This document shows, in pieces, positions 15,471 through 24,959 of a DNA stretch of 64,000 bases. The DNA is from Eubacterium sp. 14-2. GTDB lineage: Bacteria > Bacillota > Clostridia > Lachnospirales > Lachnospiraceae. The stretch is from positions 1,558,911-1,622,910 of the forward strand of contig NZ_KE159567.1 of the NCBI RefSeq assembly GCF_000403845.2. Direction: 5' to 3'. The notes beneath the pieces were generated by a model. That model worked only from the letters and a program-made list of their open reading frames with translations, did not search any database and was not told the origin of the DNA. Position 1 is the stretch's first letter; every line of letters begins with the position of its first letter. A program made the position numbers and the translations under genes.

Positions 15471-16076
15471 ATGCAGGTAAGTTCGTCTAATGGTTCATTG
15501 CAGAACAGATATTTTTCAGGAACAGGAAGCACAGGTGGTATCCATCTGCCGGACTTCAATGACAAATATGTTTTCTCCAAAAAGAAAAGCGGTGTCAGTG
15601 ATGAGGAATATCGGAAGAAAATTAGGGAACAGGCATATGAAGATTTTGCGAAAGGTCAGTTCCAGAACAAATCCGAAGGATTTAACAGGCTGATGAAAAG
15701 CTATACATCAGAAGTATCCCCGGACAGAAAAGGGATTATCACTTCCGGGCTGAAAGCTGTTTCAGGCAACAGGCAGACTGTGATTAAGCCCATAGATTTT
15801 GTGGCAACGCTGCTGGAAGGGAAAGTGAAATATCAGAAACTGCCGTCAGGAAACAGCGATTACATAGAGTTTTACGATAAGAACGGTGAGATGGTGGCGA
15901 CTTATTCCAACAATGGGTGGACGATGTATACCACCAATGCGGAGGCTTCCAGACAGACGGAAATGTGCATGATCTATAACGAGGCATGGGGAAATGCAAA
16001 GAGGGGCATTCCGCTGTCAGGCAAAGAAACGGTAAATGTGGAAGATATGCAGAGTAGCTTTGATGCCAGGGCGTAG
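15471..16076 (+). CDS. unknown protein of the DUF6033 array
   Basis: A 201-residue protein, not recognised. Its N-terminus, MQVSSSNGSLQNRYFSG, is polar and Ser/Gly-rich like flagellar or self-assembling proteins. Helical SDEEYRKKIREQAYEDFAKG follows, then a beta-rich YIEFYDKNGEMVATYSNNGW and a C-terminal helical part with NEAWGNAKRG. SD GGAGAGGGTGG precedes the ATG. After it, 16077-16233 holds only a strong ribosome site followed by an 8-codon frame (16183-16206), possibly the surviving start of a deleted gene. Confidence 0.6.
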   Translation: MQVSSSNGSLQNRYFSGTGSTGGIHLPDFNDKYVFSKKKSGVSDEEYRKKIREQAYEDFAKGQFQNKSEGFNRLMKSYTSEVSPDRKGIITSGLKAVSGNRQTVIKPIDFVATLLEGKVKYQKLPSGNSDYIEFYDKNGEMVATYSNNGWTMYTTNAEASRQTEMCMIYNEAWGNAKRGIPLSGKETVNVEDMQSSFDARA

Positions 16077-16233
16077 TGGAGAATTATTCCTGATAAGCCA
16101 CGGCCTGACAAGACAGGCATCCCCCCCCGGTGTTCTGGCAGATTGGGGAATCAGAGAGCAGTGAGAGGAGGTGAAAGTCGGTATGGAATTTGACCGTGGA
16201 ACGTAAATAAAGTTTTTTGCATGAAGCAATAAA

Positions 16234-16287
16234 ATGCTCGGACTTATCACGAGAGAGCAGGGGCGGCTCTGACCGACAGAGGAGCCG
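16234..16287 (+). ncRNA. conserved structured leader, copy B
   Basis: Second copy of the leader at 13616. It contains CGGACTTATCA, a purine-rich middle and the hairpin GCGGCTC-loop-GAGCCGC with perfect pairing, where copy A has wobble pairs. It ends about 30 bases before the gene at 16319. Two copies in front of two different genes of one array suggest a shared regulator or RNA-level control. Confidence 0.45.
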
Positions 16288-16318
16288 CAATATTAAAGAT
16301 AATGGAGGATGAAAGGAA

Positions 16319-16660
16319 ATGAATGTTAATGGAATAGGAGCAGCAGGATACCTGGCAGCAGGAAAAGCAAAGGTGCGCCAGGCACAGGACGGCACACAGA
16401 GTTTTGACCGGGAGTTTATGGGAATGGCATCGCAGACGCCCTCTTTTGTAGGAAAGGTATGGACGAAAGAGGAAATTATGCAGTCGGTTGATAAGCAGGT
16501 GCAGAGCAACCAGAGCAAGAAAATGTCCGTTTCCGATATGATAAAGGCAACCTGTATAGAAGGGACAAGGGCACAATTCCGTTTTGCGGGAGAAGATAAG
16601 ATATACACATTTGATGAATATATAAAGGAGCTTGACAAGCGTTCAAAGAACAGTGTGTAA
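16319..16660 (+). CDS. unknown small protein, last gene of the array
   Basis: A 113-residue protein starting MNVNGIGAAGYLAAGKAKVR, similar in style to the MAI.GIG starts of the DUF6033-like neighbours. It continues with KVWTKEEIMQSVDKQVQSNQ and a C-terminal RFAGEDKIYTFDEYIKELD. It is mostly helical, with no signal or membrane segment. SD-like AAAGGA and GGAGGA lie just upstream. The family is not known to me. Confidence 0.55.
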   Translation: MNVNGIGAAGYLAAGKAKVRQAQDGTQSFDREFMGMASQTPSFVGKVWTKEEIMQSVDKQVQSNQSKKMSVSDMIKATCIEGTRAQFRFAGEDKIYTFDEYIKELDKRSKNSV

Positions 16661-16713
16661 ATAAAGCACCATAGGAAAGGAAAGGCAGGGCAGGTTGTTG
16701 TGATAAAGTAAAG

Positions 16714-16743
16714 TTGTAACAGCAGTGGCTAATAAGATATAAT
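16714..16743 (+). promoter_or_regulatory. candidate sigma-A promoter before transposon debris
   Basis: TTGTAA (16714-16719) and TATAAT (16738-16743) with an 18-base spacer, 28 bases upstream of the start of an insertion-sequence-like frame at 16772. It is probably left over from an IS copy. Confidence 0.45.
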
Positions 16744-16771
16744 CAATCTACAAGGAAAAGAGGTACTTATT

Positions 16772-16954
16772 ATGCCGCAAAATTACACCCCTGAATTTAA
16801 AAAATTGTATCAATCCGGACACGCAATATGGTGGTATACTGCGCCTGCGATTATCTGGACATTTTTGGAAGATTATGATTTTACGGGGAAAATGCTTAAT
16901 GGGAACTTTTCAGAAGCTCCATTTTTAATGCGGATGTCATTGTCTTTGAGATAG
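16772..16954 (+). pseudogene. IS3-type OrfA start joined to a flavodoxin fragment
   Basis: A 60-codon frame made of unrelated pieces. MPQNYTPEFKK is the start of a common IS3-family OrfA. The next 33 residues, including IWWYTAPAIIWTFLEDYDFT, match the flavodoxin-domain segment W(W)xxTAPxxxxxFLExYDFxGK. The last part is the antisense of an IS256-like fragment. No piece is complete, so it is a recombination scar and not a functional gene. Confidence 0.55.
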
Positions 16955-17009
16955 CTGTGCATCATGTCCCGCATTGCTGCTTTTGCGGGCTTTCGCTTTT
17001 TCCTGCCAT
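16905..17009 (-). pseudogene. N-terminal fragment of an IS256-like transposase
   Basis: On the minus strand ATG 17009 follows GGAGG. After a one-base frameshift the sequence reads RKKRKPAKAAMRDMMHSYLK then DNDIRIKNGA, resembling the start of mutator/IS256-type transposases. It breaks off at about 16905, where flavodoxin-like DNA begins on the other strand. Family assignment is from memory and moderate. Confidence 0.4.
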
Positions 17010-17013
17010 AATA

Positions 17014-17059
17014 AAACCTCCAGACTGAGTAATTCTGTCTTACATCAGTCTGGAGGTTT
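17014..17059. repeat. 15-bp inverted repeat masking the transposase ribosome site
   Basis: AAACCTCCAGACTGA (17014-17028) pairs perfectly with TCAGTCTGGAGGTTT (17045-17059). On the minus strand the 3' arm holds the GGAGG of the transposase fragment, so read-through RNA would hide its ribosome site, a known way for IS elements to silence outside transcription. Confidence 0.6.
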
Positions 17060-17114
17060 ACACAAACTTGGGGATAGTTCCGCAGATGTACGGCCATTGT
17101 CTGTAAAAATGAAA

Positions 17115-17188
17115 TTATCGGATATCCACATTTCCGCTGCTGCACCAGATTTTATCGGATATCCACATTTCCGCTGCTGCACCAGATT
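17115..17188. repeat. 37-bp tandem duplication at the DUF4097 gene end
   Basis: The same 37 bases occur at 17115-17151 and 17152-17188. The second copy encodes the last codons and stop of the minus-strand DUF4097 gene (WCSSGNVDIR). The first copy is a non-coding duplicate immediately after the stop. No differences were seen between copies, so the event is recent. Confidence 0.85.
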
Positions 17189-18207
17189 TGAATGGATTTT
17201 TCTTTTTTCCCGTCTTTGCTCAGGTACACAACAGTTCCGTCTTCGTCTTCCCTTATGTTTTTTTCGTCTATTGTGACAGTTCCGTATTCTGCTTTCAGAT
17301 CATAGCTGTAATCAGAAGCCTGGTCTGCCAGTTCTATTGTAACATCTCCGTATTCCGCGTTTATTTCTCCATGTTCCAGAACGGCGTTTTTCAGAGTCAG
17401 GTTGCCGGAATCAAGGGAACATGACAGAGCTTTTGTCGTAATATGTTCCAGGCTGCAGTTTCCGTATGTACTGTCTGCTTTAAAATCACCTGTGGTCAGG
17501 CTGGAAATCTTAAGATCTCCGGATTCCAGATCAAAATTACTGTTACCGGAAACAGATACCGTATCTCCTGTAAAATTTCCATAGGCCGCGGAAACCGTCA
17601 AATCCTCGCAGGTTATGGTTTCAGATCTGATATTGCCGGATTCACTGGTAAGGTTCAGTGTGGTTCCGGTAAAAGTGTCCAGATCCAGGTCGCCGTATGC
17701 CAGAGTTAAGTCAGCCTCTCTGGCATTTATCTGTTTCAGTTTCACGTTCCCGGATTCCACATCCATGGTCAGCAGTTCAAAATACTGGTCGGCAGGAACA
17801 TAGAGATTCAGATAGAAAGGTTCCTGATTCACAGGATTTCCGAACAGATGAAAGGAAATTGTGTAGGGATGCTGAGTGGAGCCCTCCTGAAAATAAAATG
17901 TCTGGCCGCTGACTTCATAATCCGGTTCCTGACAGGTGCCGTCCAGTCTGTATTCCAGGTAAAAATCATCTGCGGGAAGAATGGACACATTGGCCTGATC
18001 TAAATGAATGGAAGCCTGGGAAAATGAATCCAGCCTGGTTTTTTCCAGTATATGGGGATTCGGGTATTTCTCACGTTCGTGAGAACCGGTCCGGGCAGAA
18101 GCAGAGGAGCCTTTTTGGATACCGGAGGCAATGATAATACCGGAACAGAGAACACCGGAACAGATGGCAATCACAAGAATAATAGTTAAAAATTTGTTGC
18201 GTTTCAT
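17152..18207 (-). CDS. DUF4097-family membrane-anchored beta-helix protein
   Basis: A 351-residue protein. One N-terminal hydrophobic segment (LTIILVIAICSGVLCSGIII) anchors it in the membrane, facing outward. The rest is repeated short beta strands with SGN, YGD and YGN turns (VESGNVKL, AYGDLDL, ESGNIR, AAYGNF, LESGDLKI, TYGNCS, DSGNLTL, EYGDVTI), the pattern of DUF4097 putative adhesins. AGGAGG precedes ATG 18207. A TATAAT lies in the 93-base gap upstream. The function of such proteins in Clostridia is mostly unknown; they often accompany envelope-stress regulators, none of which is adjacent here. Confidence 0.8.
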   Translation of the reverse strand: MKRNKFLTIILVIAICSGVLCSGIIIASGIQKGSSASARTGSHEREKYPNPHILEKTRLDSFSQASIHLDQANVSILPADDFYLEYRLDGTCQEPDYEVSGQTFYFQEGSTQHPYTISFHLFGNPVNQEPFYLNLYVPADQYFELLTMDVESGNVKLKQINAREADLTLAYGDLDLDTFTGTTLNLTSESGNIRSETITCEDLTVSAAYGNFTGDTVSVSGNSNFDLESGDLKISSLTTGDFKADSTYGNCSLEHITTKALSCSLDSGNLTLKNAVLEHGEINAEYGDVTIELADQASDYSYDLKAEYGTVTIDEKNIREDEDGTVVYLSKDGKKEKSIQIWCSSGNVDIR

Positions 18208-18300
18208 GGAATATCCTCCTTTGCAGACGTGTATGGTTATAACCGGGTAATTCAGAGCTTCTGTTTATTATAACGATACCGAAAGAAGGATGACTTCACA

Positions 18301-18825
18301 TTATGGAAAATTTTTTCTGTGTTCCCTGCGGGTTTTGGGGTCATCGGTACAGCGCTGAAAGGCAATGCGGGGCGTTTTGTCTTCCACATAAATAATGCCG
18401 CATTCCAGAAATCCGTTTTTTTGCAGCAGATGGCGCATGATGGCGTTTTGCCTGTGGGTGTCGATGCGGAGATTATGGGTAAAAGTGTCACAGAAATTCA
18501 GACATTGTTCCAGAATGCCTTTTTGTCTGCCGTTGCCGGCAATCCGGTGTATAACGCCGTAGGGGAGGTCATTCTGCCATTTTCCTTCAATTGTCCGGTA
18601 AGTGGGTTCTTCCCCCAGCAGGAAAGCAAATACGCCCACAATTTCCCCGCCGGACTCTATCAGAAACAGGCAGCCCTGCCGGATATCCTGCAAAACAGTT
18701 TCCAGGGCCGGTTTGTCGCTTCCCCACTGAGTGGGATTTCCGCTGACGGCCATCTGTTGTCTTGCATGAGCATAGAGGGAGAGAACAGAGTTAAGGTCGT
18801 CTGGTTTTGCTTTACGGATATTCAT
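18301..18825 (-). CDS. GNAT-family N-acetyltransferase
   Basis: A 174-residue acetyltransferase. MNIRKAKPDDLNSVLSLYAH is the usual GNAT start, and a central strand, LIESGGEIVGVFAFLLGEEP, matches motif D/A context. VIHRIAGNGRQKGILEQCLN occupies the acetyl-CoA loop, with R/Q-GxG-like residues in weakened form. RIDTHRQNAIMRHLLQKNGF is motif B. ATG 18825 follows AAGGAG on the minus strand and is preferred to in-frame codons upstream. It lies downstream of, and on the same strand as, the activase gene, with a hairpin between. The substrate is unknown. Confidence 0.8.
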   Translation of the reverse strand: MNIRKAKPDDLNSVLSLYAHARQQMAVSGNPTQWGSDKPALETVLQDIRQGCLFLIESGGEIVGVFAFLLGEEPTYRTIEGKWQNDLPYGVIHRIAGNGRQKGILEQCLNFCDTFTHNLRIDTHRQNAIMRHLLQKNGFLECGIIYVEDKTPRIAFQRCTDDPKTRREHRKNFP

Positions 18826-18860
18826 GGGAAACTCCTTTGTGTAAGTGTGCATTTTATATA

Positions 18861-18900
18861 TTATGCCATGGAAAATCCGAAGGAGTTTTCCATGGCATAA
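18861..18900. terminator. hairpin between the activase and GNAT genes
   Basis: TTATGCCATGGAAAA (18861-18875) and TTTTCCATGGCATAA (18886-18900) form a perfect 15-bp stem with a 10-base loop, 10 bases past the activase stop on the minus strand. The following minus-strand sequence is AT-rich (TATATAAAA) rather than a clean T-run, so termination may be partial. Confidence 0.55.
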
Positions 18901-18910
18901 AAAGGCAGGT

Positions 18911-21900
18911 TTATACTGCATTCCCCTGATCCAGATTTTTCTGGGCGGTGGAAAGCATCAGTTTAATCCGGTTGAGCTGGTTGACCTCGGAAGCTCCGGG
19001 ATCATAGTCAATGGCCACAATGTTGGAAAGGGGATAGCGGTGGCGGATTTCCTTAATCACCCCTTTGCCCACCACATGGTTGGGCAGACAGCCAAAGGGC
19101 TGGGCACATACGATGTTGTTGGTGCCGGAGTGAATCAGTTCCAGCATTTCTCCGGTAAGAAACCATCCTTCTCCTGTCTGATTTCCGGTAGAAACAACAG
19201 GAGAAGCATATTTTGCCAGAGTTTCAATCCGCGCCGGCGGCTCAAAATGCCGGCTTCTTTCAAATTCCTTTCTTGCAGCGCTCCGGAGCCATTCCAGGAA
19301 CCGGATACCCAGGTTGGCGTTGCGGGCAGCAGATTTTTTCTGTCCCAGCTTTTCCACCCGGAAATTCTGGTTGTAGAAGCAGTAAAGCAAAAAGTCTGTT
19401 AAATCAGGCACCACAGCCTCTGCCCCTTCTGCTTCCAGAAGTTCAACCAGATAATTGTTGGCGGCGGGCAGGAATTTTACCAGAATTTCTCCAACTACGC
19501 CTACCCTTGGTTTGCGTTCTTCCGTAAGGGGAAGCTGGTCGAAATCCCGGATAATTTCCCGGCAGTAGCGTTTGAATTTTCCATGAGAAACTATTTTGGA
19601 GCCGGAAACAAAGTCCATGCATTTCTGTTTCCATTTTTCATGGAGGGCATTTGCTGCGCCGGGCACCTGCTCGTAAGGTCTGGTACGGTACAGGCAGCGC
19701 ATGAAAATATCGCCGAAAATCAGGGCATACAGGCCTTTCTGCAGCAGAGGCAGGGTAAGTTTGAAACCGGGATTGGCTTCAAGTCCGCTTAAGTTCAGGG
19801 AAATAACCGGAATGTCAGGATATCCGGCTTTTTCCAGCGCCCGGCGGATAAATCCGATATAATTGGAGGCCCGGCAGCCGCCTCCGGTCTGGGTGATGAC
19901 CACAGCGGTTCTGGTCAGATCGTAATTTCCGGATAAAACGGCATCCATAATCTGTCCCACCACAATCAGGGATGGGTAACAGGCGTCGTTGTTTACATAT
20001 TTCAGTCCCATGTCCACTGCGGATTTTCCGTTATTTCCCAGAACTGCCATATTGTATCCGGCAGAGCGGAAAGCAGGCTGCAGCAGCTCGAAATGGATGG
20101 GAGACATCTGGGGACAGAGGATGGTATAGTTTTTGCGCATTTCCTCTGTAAATACCACTCGATTGTAACGACAGGGCTGAATATTGCGGCATGTTTTCTG
20201 TTTTTCCCGTACCCGCAGAGCGGAAATCAGAGAGCGGATGCGGATGCGGGCGGCTCCTAAATTGTTTACCTCGTCAATCTTCAGGCAGGTGTAGATTTTT
20301 CCTGATTTTGAAAGGATGTCATTTACCTGGTCAGTGGTGACGGCGTCCAGTCCGCAGCCGAAAGAGTTCAGCTGGATTAAATCCAGGTCTTCTCTGGTTT
20401 TCACGAAATTCGCGGCGGCGTAGAGGCGGGAATGGTACATCCACTGATCCATCACCAGGAGAGGACGCTCCAGTTCCTGGAGGTGTGAGACGGAGTCTTC
20501 CGTCAGTACGGCAATACCGTAGGAGTTGATCAGTTCCGGTATACCGTGATTGATTTCCGGGTCTGTGTGATAGGGGCGTCCAGCCAGAACAATGCCTCTG
20601 CGCCCGGTTTCTTCCATATATTTCAGGGTTTCTTCCCCTTTGCGGCGGATATCTTCTCTAATGGCGTTAAGTTCCTGCCAGCCGGCGTCCACGGCAGTCT
20701 GAACTTCCCCTGGGCTGATGGAAAATTCCTGTCCAAATACCAGCTTGAGCTGTTCTGCCAGGGCTTCTCTGGAAGCAAAGGACATAAAGGGATTTAAAAA
20801 CCGTACTTTTCCGGAGGTGATTTCGTCCACATTATTTTTAATATTTTCCGCATAGGAGGTGACAATGGGACAGTTAAAATGATTGTTGGAATCGGGAAAT
20901 TCGTCACGCTCATAGGGAATGCAGGGGTAGAAAATAAAGTCAGCCTGGTGCTTTATCAGCCATGCCACATGGCCATGGGCCAGCTTTGCAGGATAACATT
21001 CCGATTCGCTGGGGATGGATTCAATTCCGAGTTCATAAATTTTCCGGGTGGACTGGGGGGACAGCATGGTACGGAATTTCAAAGTACGGAAAAATACCGC
21101 CCAGAAAGGATAGTTTTCGTACAGATTCAGCACTCGTGGAATGCCCACGGTGCCCCGGACTGCTTCTTTTTCCGAAAGGGGCTCGTAATCAAAAATCCGT
21201 TTGTTTTTGTATGCGTACAGATTGGGAATCTGTTCTTCGTTTTTTTCTTTTCCAAGGCCTTTTTCACAGCGGTTTCCGGTGACGAACCGGCGGTTTCCGG
21301 AAAAAAGGTTGATGGTTAAAAGGCAGTGGTTGGTACAGCCCTGGCATCTTGTCAGTCTGGTATCAACTTCAAGATGATTAATTTCCTCCAGAGAGAGCAT
21401 GGTGGTGGATGGATTTTCTTCATAGCGTTCCCTTGCGATTAATGCGGCGCCGAAAGCACCCATAATTCCGGCGATGTCCGGCCGGACAGCTTCACAGCCG
21501 GATATTTTTTCAAAACTTCTGAGAACCGCGTCGTTGTAGAATGTTCCTCCCTGTACCACAATATGCTTCCCAAGGTCACTGGCATCCGATACCTTAATGA
21601 CCTTGAACAGAGCATTTTTAATGACAGAGTAGGCGAGTCCGGCAGAAATGTCGGAAACTTCCGCTCCTTCCTTCTGGGCCTGTTTTACTTTGGAATTCAT
21701 AAAAACGGTACAGCGGGTGCCAAGGTCAATGGGATTTCGGGCAAATAAAGCGGCCTGTGCAAAATCTTCCACAGAATAATTCAGGGATTTTGCAAAGGTT
21801 TCGATAAAAGAACCGCAGCCGGAGGAACAGGCTTCGTTGAGCTGCACGCTGTCCACGGTCTGGTTTTTGATTTTAATGCATTTCATGTCCTGGCCGCCAA

Positions 21901-23167
21901 TGTCCAGAATACAGTCCACTTCCGGGTTGAAGAAAGCTGCTGCATAATAGTGAGCCACCGTTTCCACTTCCCCTTCATCCAGCATAAAGGCAGATTTCAG
22001 CAGAGCTTCTCCATATCCGGTGGAACAGGAATGGACAATCCGCGCGCCTTCTGGCAGCAGAGAGTAGATTTCCTGAATGGCGGAAGTGGCGGTAGCCAGA
22101 GGATTTCCGTTGTTGCTGCTGTAAAAAGAGTACAAAAGAGAGCCGTCTTCTCCCACCAGAGCCACCTTTGTGGTGGTAGAACCTGCGTCAATGCCGAGAT
22201 AGCAGTTTCCCTGGCAGGTGGACAGATCTCCTGCAGCTACATGATGTCTGCTGTGACGTTTCCGGAACTGGTCATATTCTGCCTGTGTGGCAAACAGAGG
22301 CTCCATCCGTTCCACTTCAAATTCCATATGGATGTCAGAAGACAGTTTCTTTAAAATGTTTTTCAGCTCCATGGTAACTTCCGGTTTGCAGTTTAAAGCA
22401 GAACCCATGGCTGCAAACAGGTGGGAGTGATGGGGAGCGATAATATGATCCTGATCCAGTTTCAGAGTCCGGATAAAGGCCTCTTTCAGTTCCGGCAGGA
22501 AATGCAGAGGACCGCCCAGAAAGGCCACATGGCCCCGGATGGGCTTACCGCATGCCAGTCCGGAAATGGTCTGATTGACCACTGCCTGGAAAATGGAAGC
22601 AGACAGATCTTCTTTGGATGCCCCCTCATTGATTAAGGGCTGTATGTCAGATTTTGCAAATACACCGCAGCGGGCGGCAATGGGGTAAATTGCCTTATAG
22701 TCCCTGGCATAGGTGTTAAGTCCTGTGGCGTCAGTCTGGAGCAGGGAAGCCATCTGGTCGATGAAAGAGCCGGTTCCTCCGGCACAGATTCCATTCATGC
22801 GCTGTTCCACATTGCCGCCCTCAAAATAAATGATTTTGGCGTCTTCACCGCCCAGCTCAATAGCCACATCGGTCTGAGGTGCGTAGTCCTGCAGAGCGGA
22901 AGCCACCGCAATTACTTCCTGTACAAAGGGGATTTCCAGATGTTTTGCAAGAGTCAGTCCTCCGGAGCCGGTGATTACGGGAGACAGCAGAAGATTTCCA
23001 AGTTCATCCTGTGCCCTTGCCAGCAGGTCAGAGAGTGTCTCCCGGATATTTGCAAAGTGTCTCTGGTAATCTGCAAACACAATATGATTTTGAGGGTCTA
23101 ATATTGTAATTTTTACGGTAGTTGAGCCAATATCAATGCCCAGCCTGTGCAATGTATGATGTTCCAT
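18911..23167 (-). CDS. 2-hydroxyacyl-CoA dehydratase activase-related giant protein
   Basis: A 1418-residue protein of the BadF/HgdC activase family, which uses ATP to drive an electron into a dehydratase or related iron-sulfur enzyme. It has two ASKHA ATPase domains: [15 protein letters not shown] near residue 10 with [15 protein letters not shown], and [16 protein letters not shown] near 323 with [15 protein letters not shown]. These hold the cysteines that normally bridge the 4Fe-4S cluster. A CQGCTNHC cysteine cluster follows near 630, then a DUF2229 region and an HgdB-like C-terminal half. The length matches the known fused form. It is monocistronic or leads the GNAT gene. Its partner enzyme is not in the window. 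Confidence 0.88.
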   Translation of the reverse strand: MEHHTLHRLGIDIGSTTVKITILDPQNHIVFADYQRHFANIRETLSDLLARAQDELGNLLLSPVITGSGGLTLAKHLEIPFVQEVIAVASALQDYAPQTDVAIELGGEDAKIIYFEGGNVEQRMNGICAGGTGSFIDQMASLLQTDATGLNTYARDYKAIYPIAARCGVFAKSDIQPLINEGASKEDLSASIFQAVVNQTISGLACGKPIRGHVAFLGGPLHFLPELKEAFIRTLKLDQDHIIAPHHSHLFAAMGSALNCKPEVTMELKNILKKLSSDIHMEFEVERMEPLFATQAEYDQFRKRHSRHHVAAGDLSTCQGNCYLGIDAGSTTTKVALVGEDGSLLYSFYSSNNGNPLATATSAIQEIYSLLPEGARIVHSCSTGYGEALLKSAFMLDEGEVETVAHYYAAAFFNPEVDCILDIGGQDMKCIKIKNQTVDSVQLNEACSSGCGSFIETFAKSLNYSVEDFAQAALFARNPIDLGTRCTVFMNSKVKQAQKEGAEVSDISAGLAYSVIKNALFKVIKVSDASDLGKHIVVQGGTFYNDAVLRSFEKISGCEAVRPDIAGIMGAFGAALIARERYEENPSTTMLSLEEINHLEVDTRLTRCQGCTNHCLLTINLFSGNRRFVTGNRCEKGLGKEKNEEQIPNLYAYKNKRIFDYEPLSEKEAVRGTVGIPRVLNLYENYPFWAVFFRTLKFRTMLSPQSTRKIYELGIESIPSESECYPAKLAHGHVAWLIKHQADFIFYPCIPYERDEFPDSNNHFNCPIVTSYAENIKNNVDEITSGKVRFLNPFMSFASREALAEQLKLVFGQEFSISPGEVQTAVDAGWQELNAIREDIRRKGEETLKYMEETGRRGIVLAGRPYHTDPEINHGIPELINSYGIAVLTEDSVSHLQELERPLLVMDQWMYHSRLYAAANFVKTREDLDLIQLNSFGCGLDAVTTDQVNDILSKSGKIYTCLKIDEVNNLGAARIRIRSLISALRVREKQKTCRNIQPCRYNRVVFTEEMRKNYTILCPQMSPIHFELLQPAFRSAGYNMAVLGNNGKSAVDMGLKYVNNDACYPSLIVVGQIMDAVLSGNYDLTRTAVVITQTGGGCRASNYIGFIRRALEKAGYPDIPVISLNLSGLEANPGFKLTLPLLQKGLYALIFGDIFMRCLYRTRPYEQVPGAANALHEKWKQKCMDFVSGSKIVSHGKFKRYCREIIRDFDQLPLTEERKPRVGVVGEILVKFLPAANNYLVELLEAEGAEAVVPDLTDFLLYCFYNQNFRVEKLGQKKSAARNANLGIRFLEWLRSAARKEFERSRHFEPPARIETLAKYASPVVSTGNQTGEGWFLTGEMLELIHSGTNNIVCAQPFGCLPNHVVGKGVIKEIRHRYPLSNIVAIDYDPGASEVNQLNRIKLMLSTAQKNLDQGNAV

Positions 23168-23233
23168 ATCATTTCCTCCATGTTTCAGACAGAGTAAAAA
23201 TGGTAAAAATTTCTATTTCTTCCTATTATATAA

Positions 23234-23286
23234 GTGTTCCGAAATCGAACACCGCTTATTATACGACAGGAAATTACAAAAAACAA
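23234..23286 (-). promoter_or_regulatory. activase promoter with downstream dyad
   Basis: On the minus strand TTGTTT (23286-23281) and TATAAT (23263-23258) are 17 bases apart. Just downstream of the -10 lies GTGTTC-N7-GAACAC (23234-23252), a likely repressor site. The spacing differs from a Gram-positive LexA box (GAAC-N4-GTTC), so I do not call it that. Confidence 0.55.
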
Positions 23287-23438
23287 TCTGTTTTTTTATT
23301 TTTTAATGGAATGTTTAGAATTGCTGTACCGGTTTTTGCGGCTGCCATATTCAAATATATGTCTGAAATAAAAATGAAGAACAGCGGAAAAGGAAAAGAA
23401 TTCATATCATGATTTAAAGTGTTTTCTGTGTGGCTTTA

Positions 23439-24683
23439 TCAGGTGTGTTCCCTGGTTTCATCATAAAATTTCCCTCCTGTTTTCTGAAATATTTTCCGGG
23501 TAATTCCAGCGAAAATCATACCGGAGGTACAGGTCGTAAGGCCCAGTATAAAAATGGAAAGGGCTGCGCTTGTAGTTTCTATGAAAAAGCCGTTGACGAG
23601 AGTTCCCACAGGTGTGGCCATTAACAAAATTGAGTTCAAAAATCCGAAAAACCGTCCCTGCACTTCCTGGGGAATGTATTTTTTGTAAAAAATTCCAAAC
23701 TGGGTATTGCTCAGTCCGAAAAAGATTCCGGAAATAAAATAGGCTGCAATAAAATATCCGGTCTGCTGATAATAGGCCAATATTCCCATAATAACATTGA
23801 AAACGCCCATGAGTGATACAAAAATCATGGAATGGTATATCTGAAATTTCTGAAGGCCGGTCTTTTTTGCCAGAAGGCTTCCAATAACTCCGCCCAGAGG
23901 GGAAGCGGCGAATAAGATTCCTGCCAGAATCTTATCAACTTCATGATTAATCACATAAACCTGCATGGATAAAATCAGGGCTGCTCCTAATACATTGATA
24001 ACAGAGGCACACAGCAGAAAGACAAGAAAGCTGTTTCTGGCAGGATGTTTTTTCAGCACTTCCGGTGAAGAATCTTTTTCTTTCTTTTTCTGATTTTCCG
24101 GGCTTTCCTTCTCGTAGCTGAGTCCGGACAGCAGAAGGAGGACAATGAGTACCACGCCCATATCTGCCAGATAAATGTTTCTGTAATTCAGTACGGAAAT
24201 GAGAATTCCGGCAATGGTCGGCGATAAAATCTGCAGAATCTGTGTAGTCAGCTGCTGAAGATACACAGCATTCTCCAGATCATTCTTATCGACAATATGT
24301 ACAATCAGAGAACTGGTACTCGGATTGATAATAGAAATACACAGATGCCGGAGCAGGAAGGCACCGATAATCAGGTATACGTTTTTTTCCGGTTCCTGAA
24401 ACAGCAGAAAGATGATAAGTACAGAAAACAACTTCAGAACATTCCCTGATTTTATAATTTTTACTTTATTCAGTCTGTCTGAAAGGATTCCCATCACCGG
24501 GGATATGAGTACACTGGCTGACACAATGATTGAATTATATACAGATAATACGACTGCAGACCCGGTGACTTCCATAATCCATAAGGGCATTGCAAACAGT
24601 ATCACTCTGTTCATGATAAAAGACAGATTGTCGCTAAGAAAAATACGTTTAAAATTGCTGTTTAACCTGCTATAACTGTTCAT
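23439..24683 (-). CDS. MFS transporter
   Basis: A 414-residue membrane protein with about 12 hydrophobic segments. GILSDRLNKVKIIKSGNVLK is the MFS loop 2-3 signature, and YIPQEVQGRFFGFLNSIL matches the MFS_3 efflux group, like the protein at 8908 but only distantly similar. ATG 24683 is chosen; TTG 24698 is in frame but lies inside a dyad. The gene stands alone between the activase and the LysM gene, with a palindrome overlapping its ribosome-site region. The substrate is unknown. Confidence 0.8.
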   Translation of the reverse strand: MNSYSRLNSNFKRIFLSDNLSFIMNRVILFAMPLWIMEVTGSAVVLSVYNSIIVSASVLISPVMGILSDRLNKVKIIKSGNVLKLFSVLIIFLLFQEPEKNVYLIIGAFLLRHLCISIINPSTSSLIVHIVDKNDLENAVYLQQLTTQILQILSPTIAGILISVLNYRNIYLADMGVVLIVLLLLSGLSYEKESPENQKKKEKDSSPEVLKKHPARNSFLVFLLCASVINVLGAALILSMQVYVINHEVDKILAGILFAASPLGGVIGSLLAKKTGLQKFQIYHSMIFVSLMGVFNVIMGILAYYQQTGYFIAAYFISGIFFGLSNTQFGIFYKKYIPQEVQGRFFGFLNSILLMATPVGTLVNGFFIETTSAALSIFILGLTTCTSGMIFAGITRKIFQKTGGKFYDETREHT

Positions 24684-24695
24684 TTTCACACTTTC

Positions 24696-24717
24696 CAATT
24701 ACAAATTACAGTAATTG
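24696..24717. promoter_or_regulatory. dyad in front of the MFS gene
   Basis: CAATTAC (24696-24702) and GTAATTG (24711-24717) form a perfect 7-bp inverted repeat 12 bases before the MFS start. This is a typical position for a MarR/TetR-type operator; no regulator gene is adjacent. Confidence 0.4.
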
Positions 24718-24959
24718 AAATTCCTTTCCCGTTTTCAATTGTTTCATTTTGGTATACTTTAACGCCAGCACTTTCTTTGTATGGCAGTTTTATTATATCA
24801 GAGATTTAGCGCTGTTTCCATGTAATTTCAGGAGGCCTCTGCCGAAACCGCCCTGTGAGAGGCAGAAGAACAGATTCCTGTGATATGCAAAGCACCCATT
24901 TTCTCCGATGGAATATAATAGTAAAGAGATGACTGAACCAAAATGGAGGAAATAAACCT

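Noticed and set aside
13616-16287. Paired leaders as a c-di-GMP or other known riboswitch
   Set aside because: The core signatures of known classes were not found; similarity is only between the two copies.
11464-17100. Prophage or integrative conjugative element
   Set aside because: No integrase, relaxase, capsid or attachment-site genes were found; only IS fragments are present.
23234-23252. LexA (SOS) box before the activase gene
   Set aside because: The half-sites face the wrong way and the spacing is 7, not 4.
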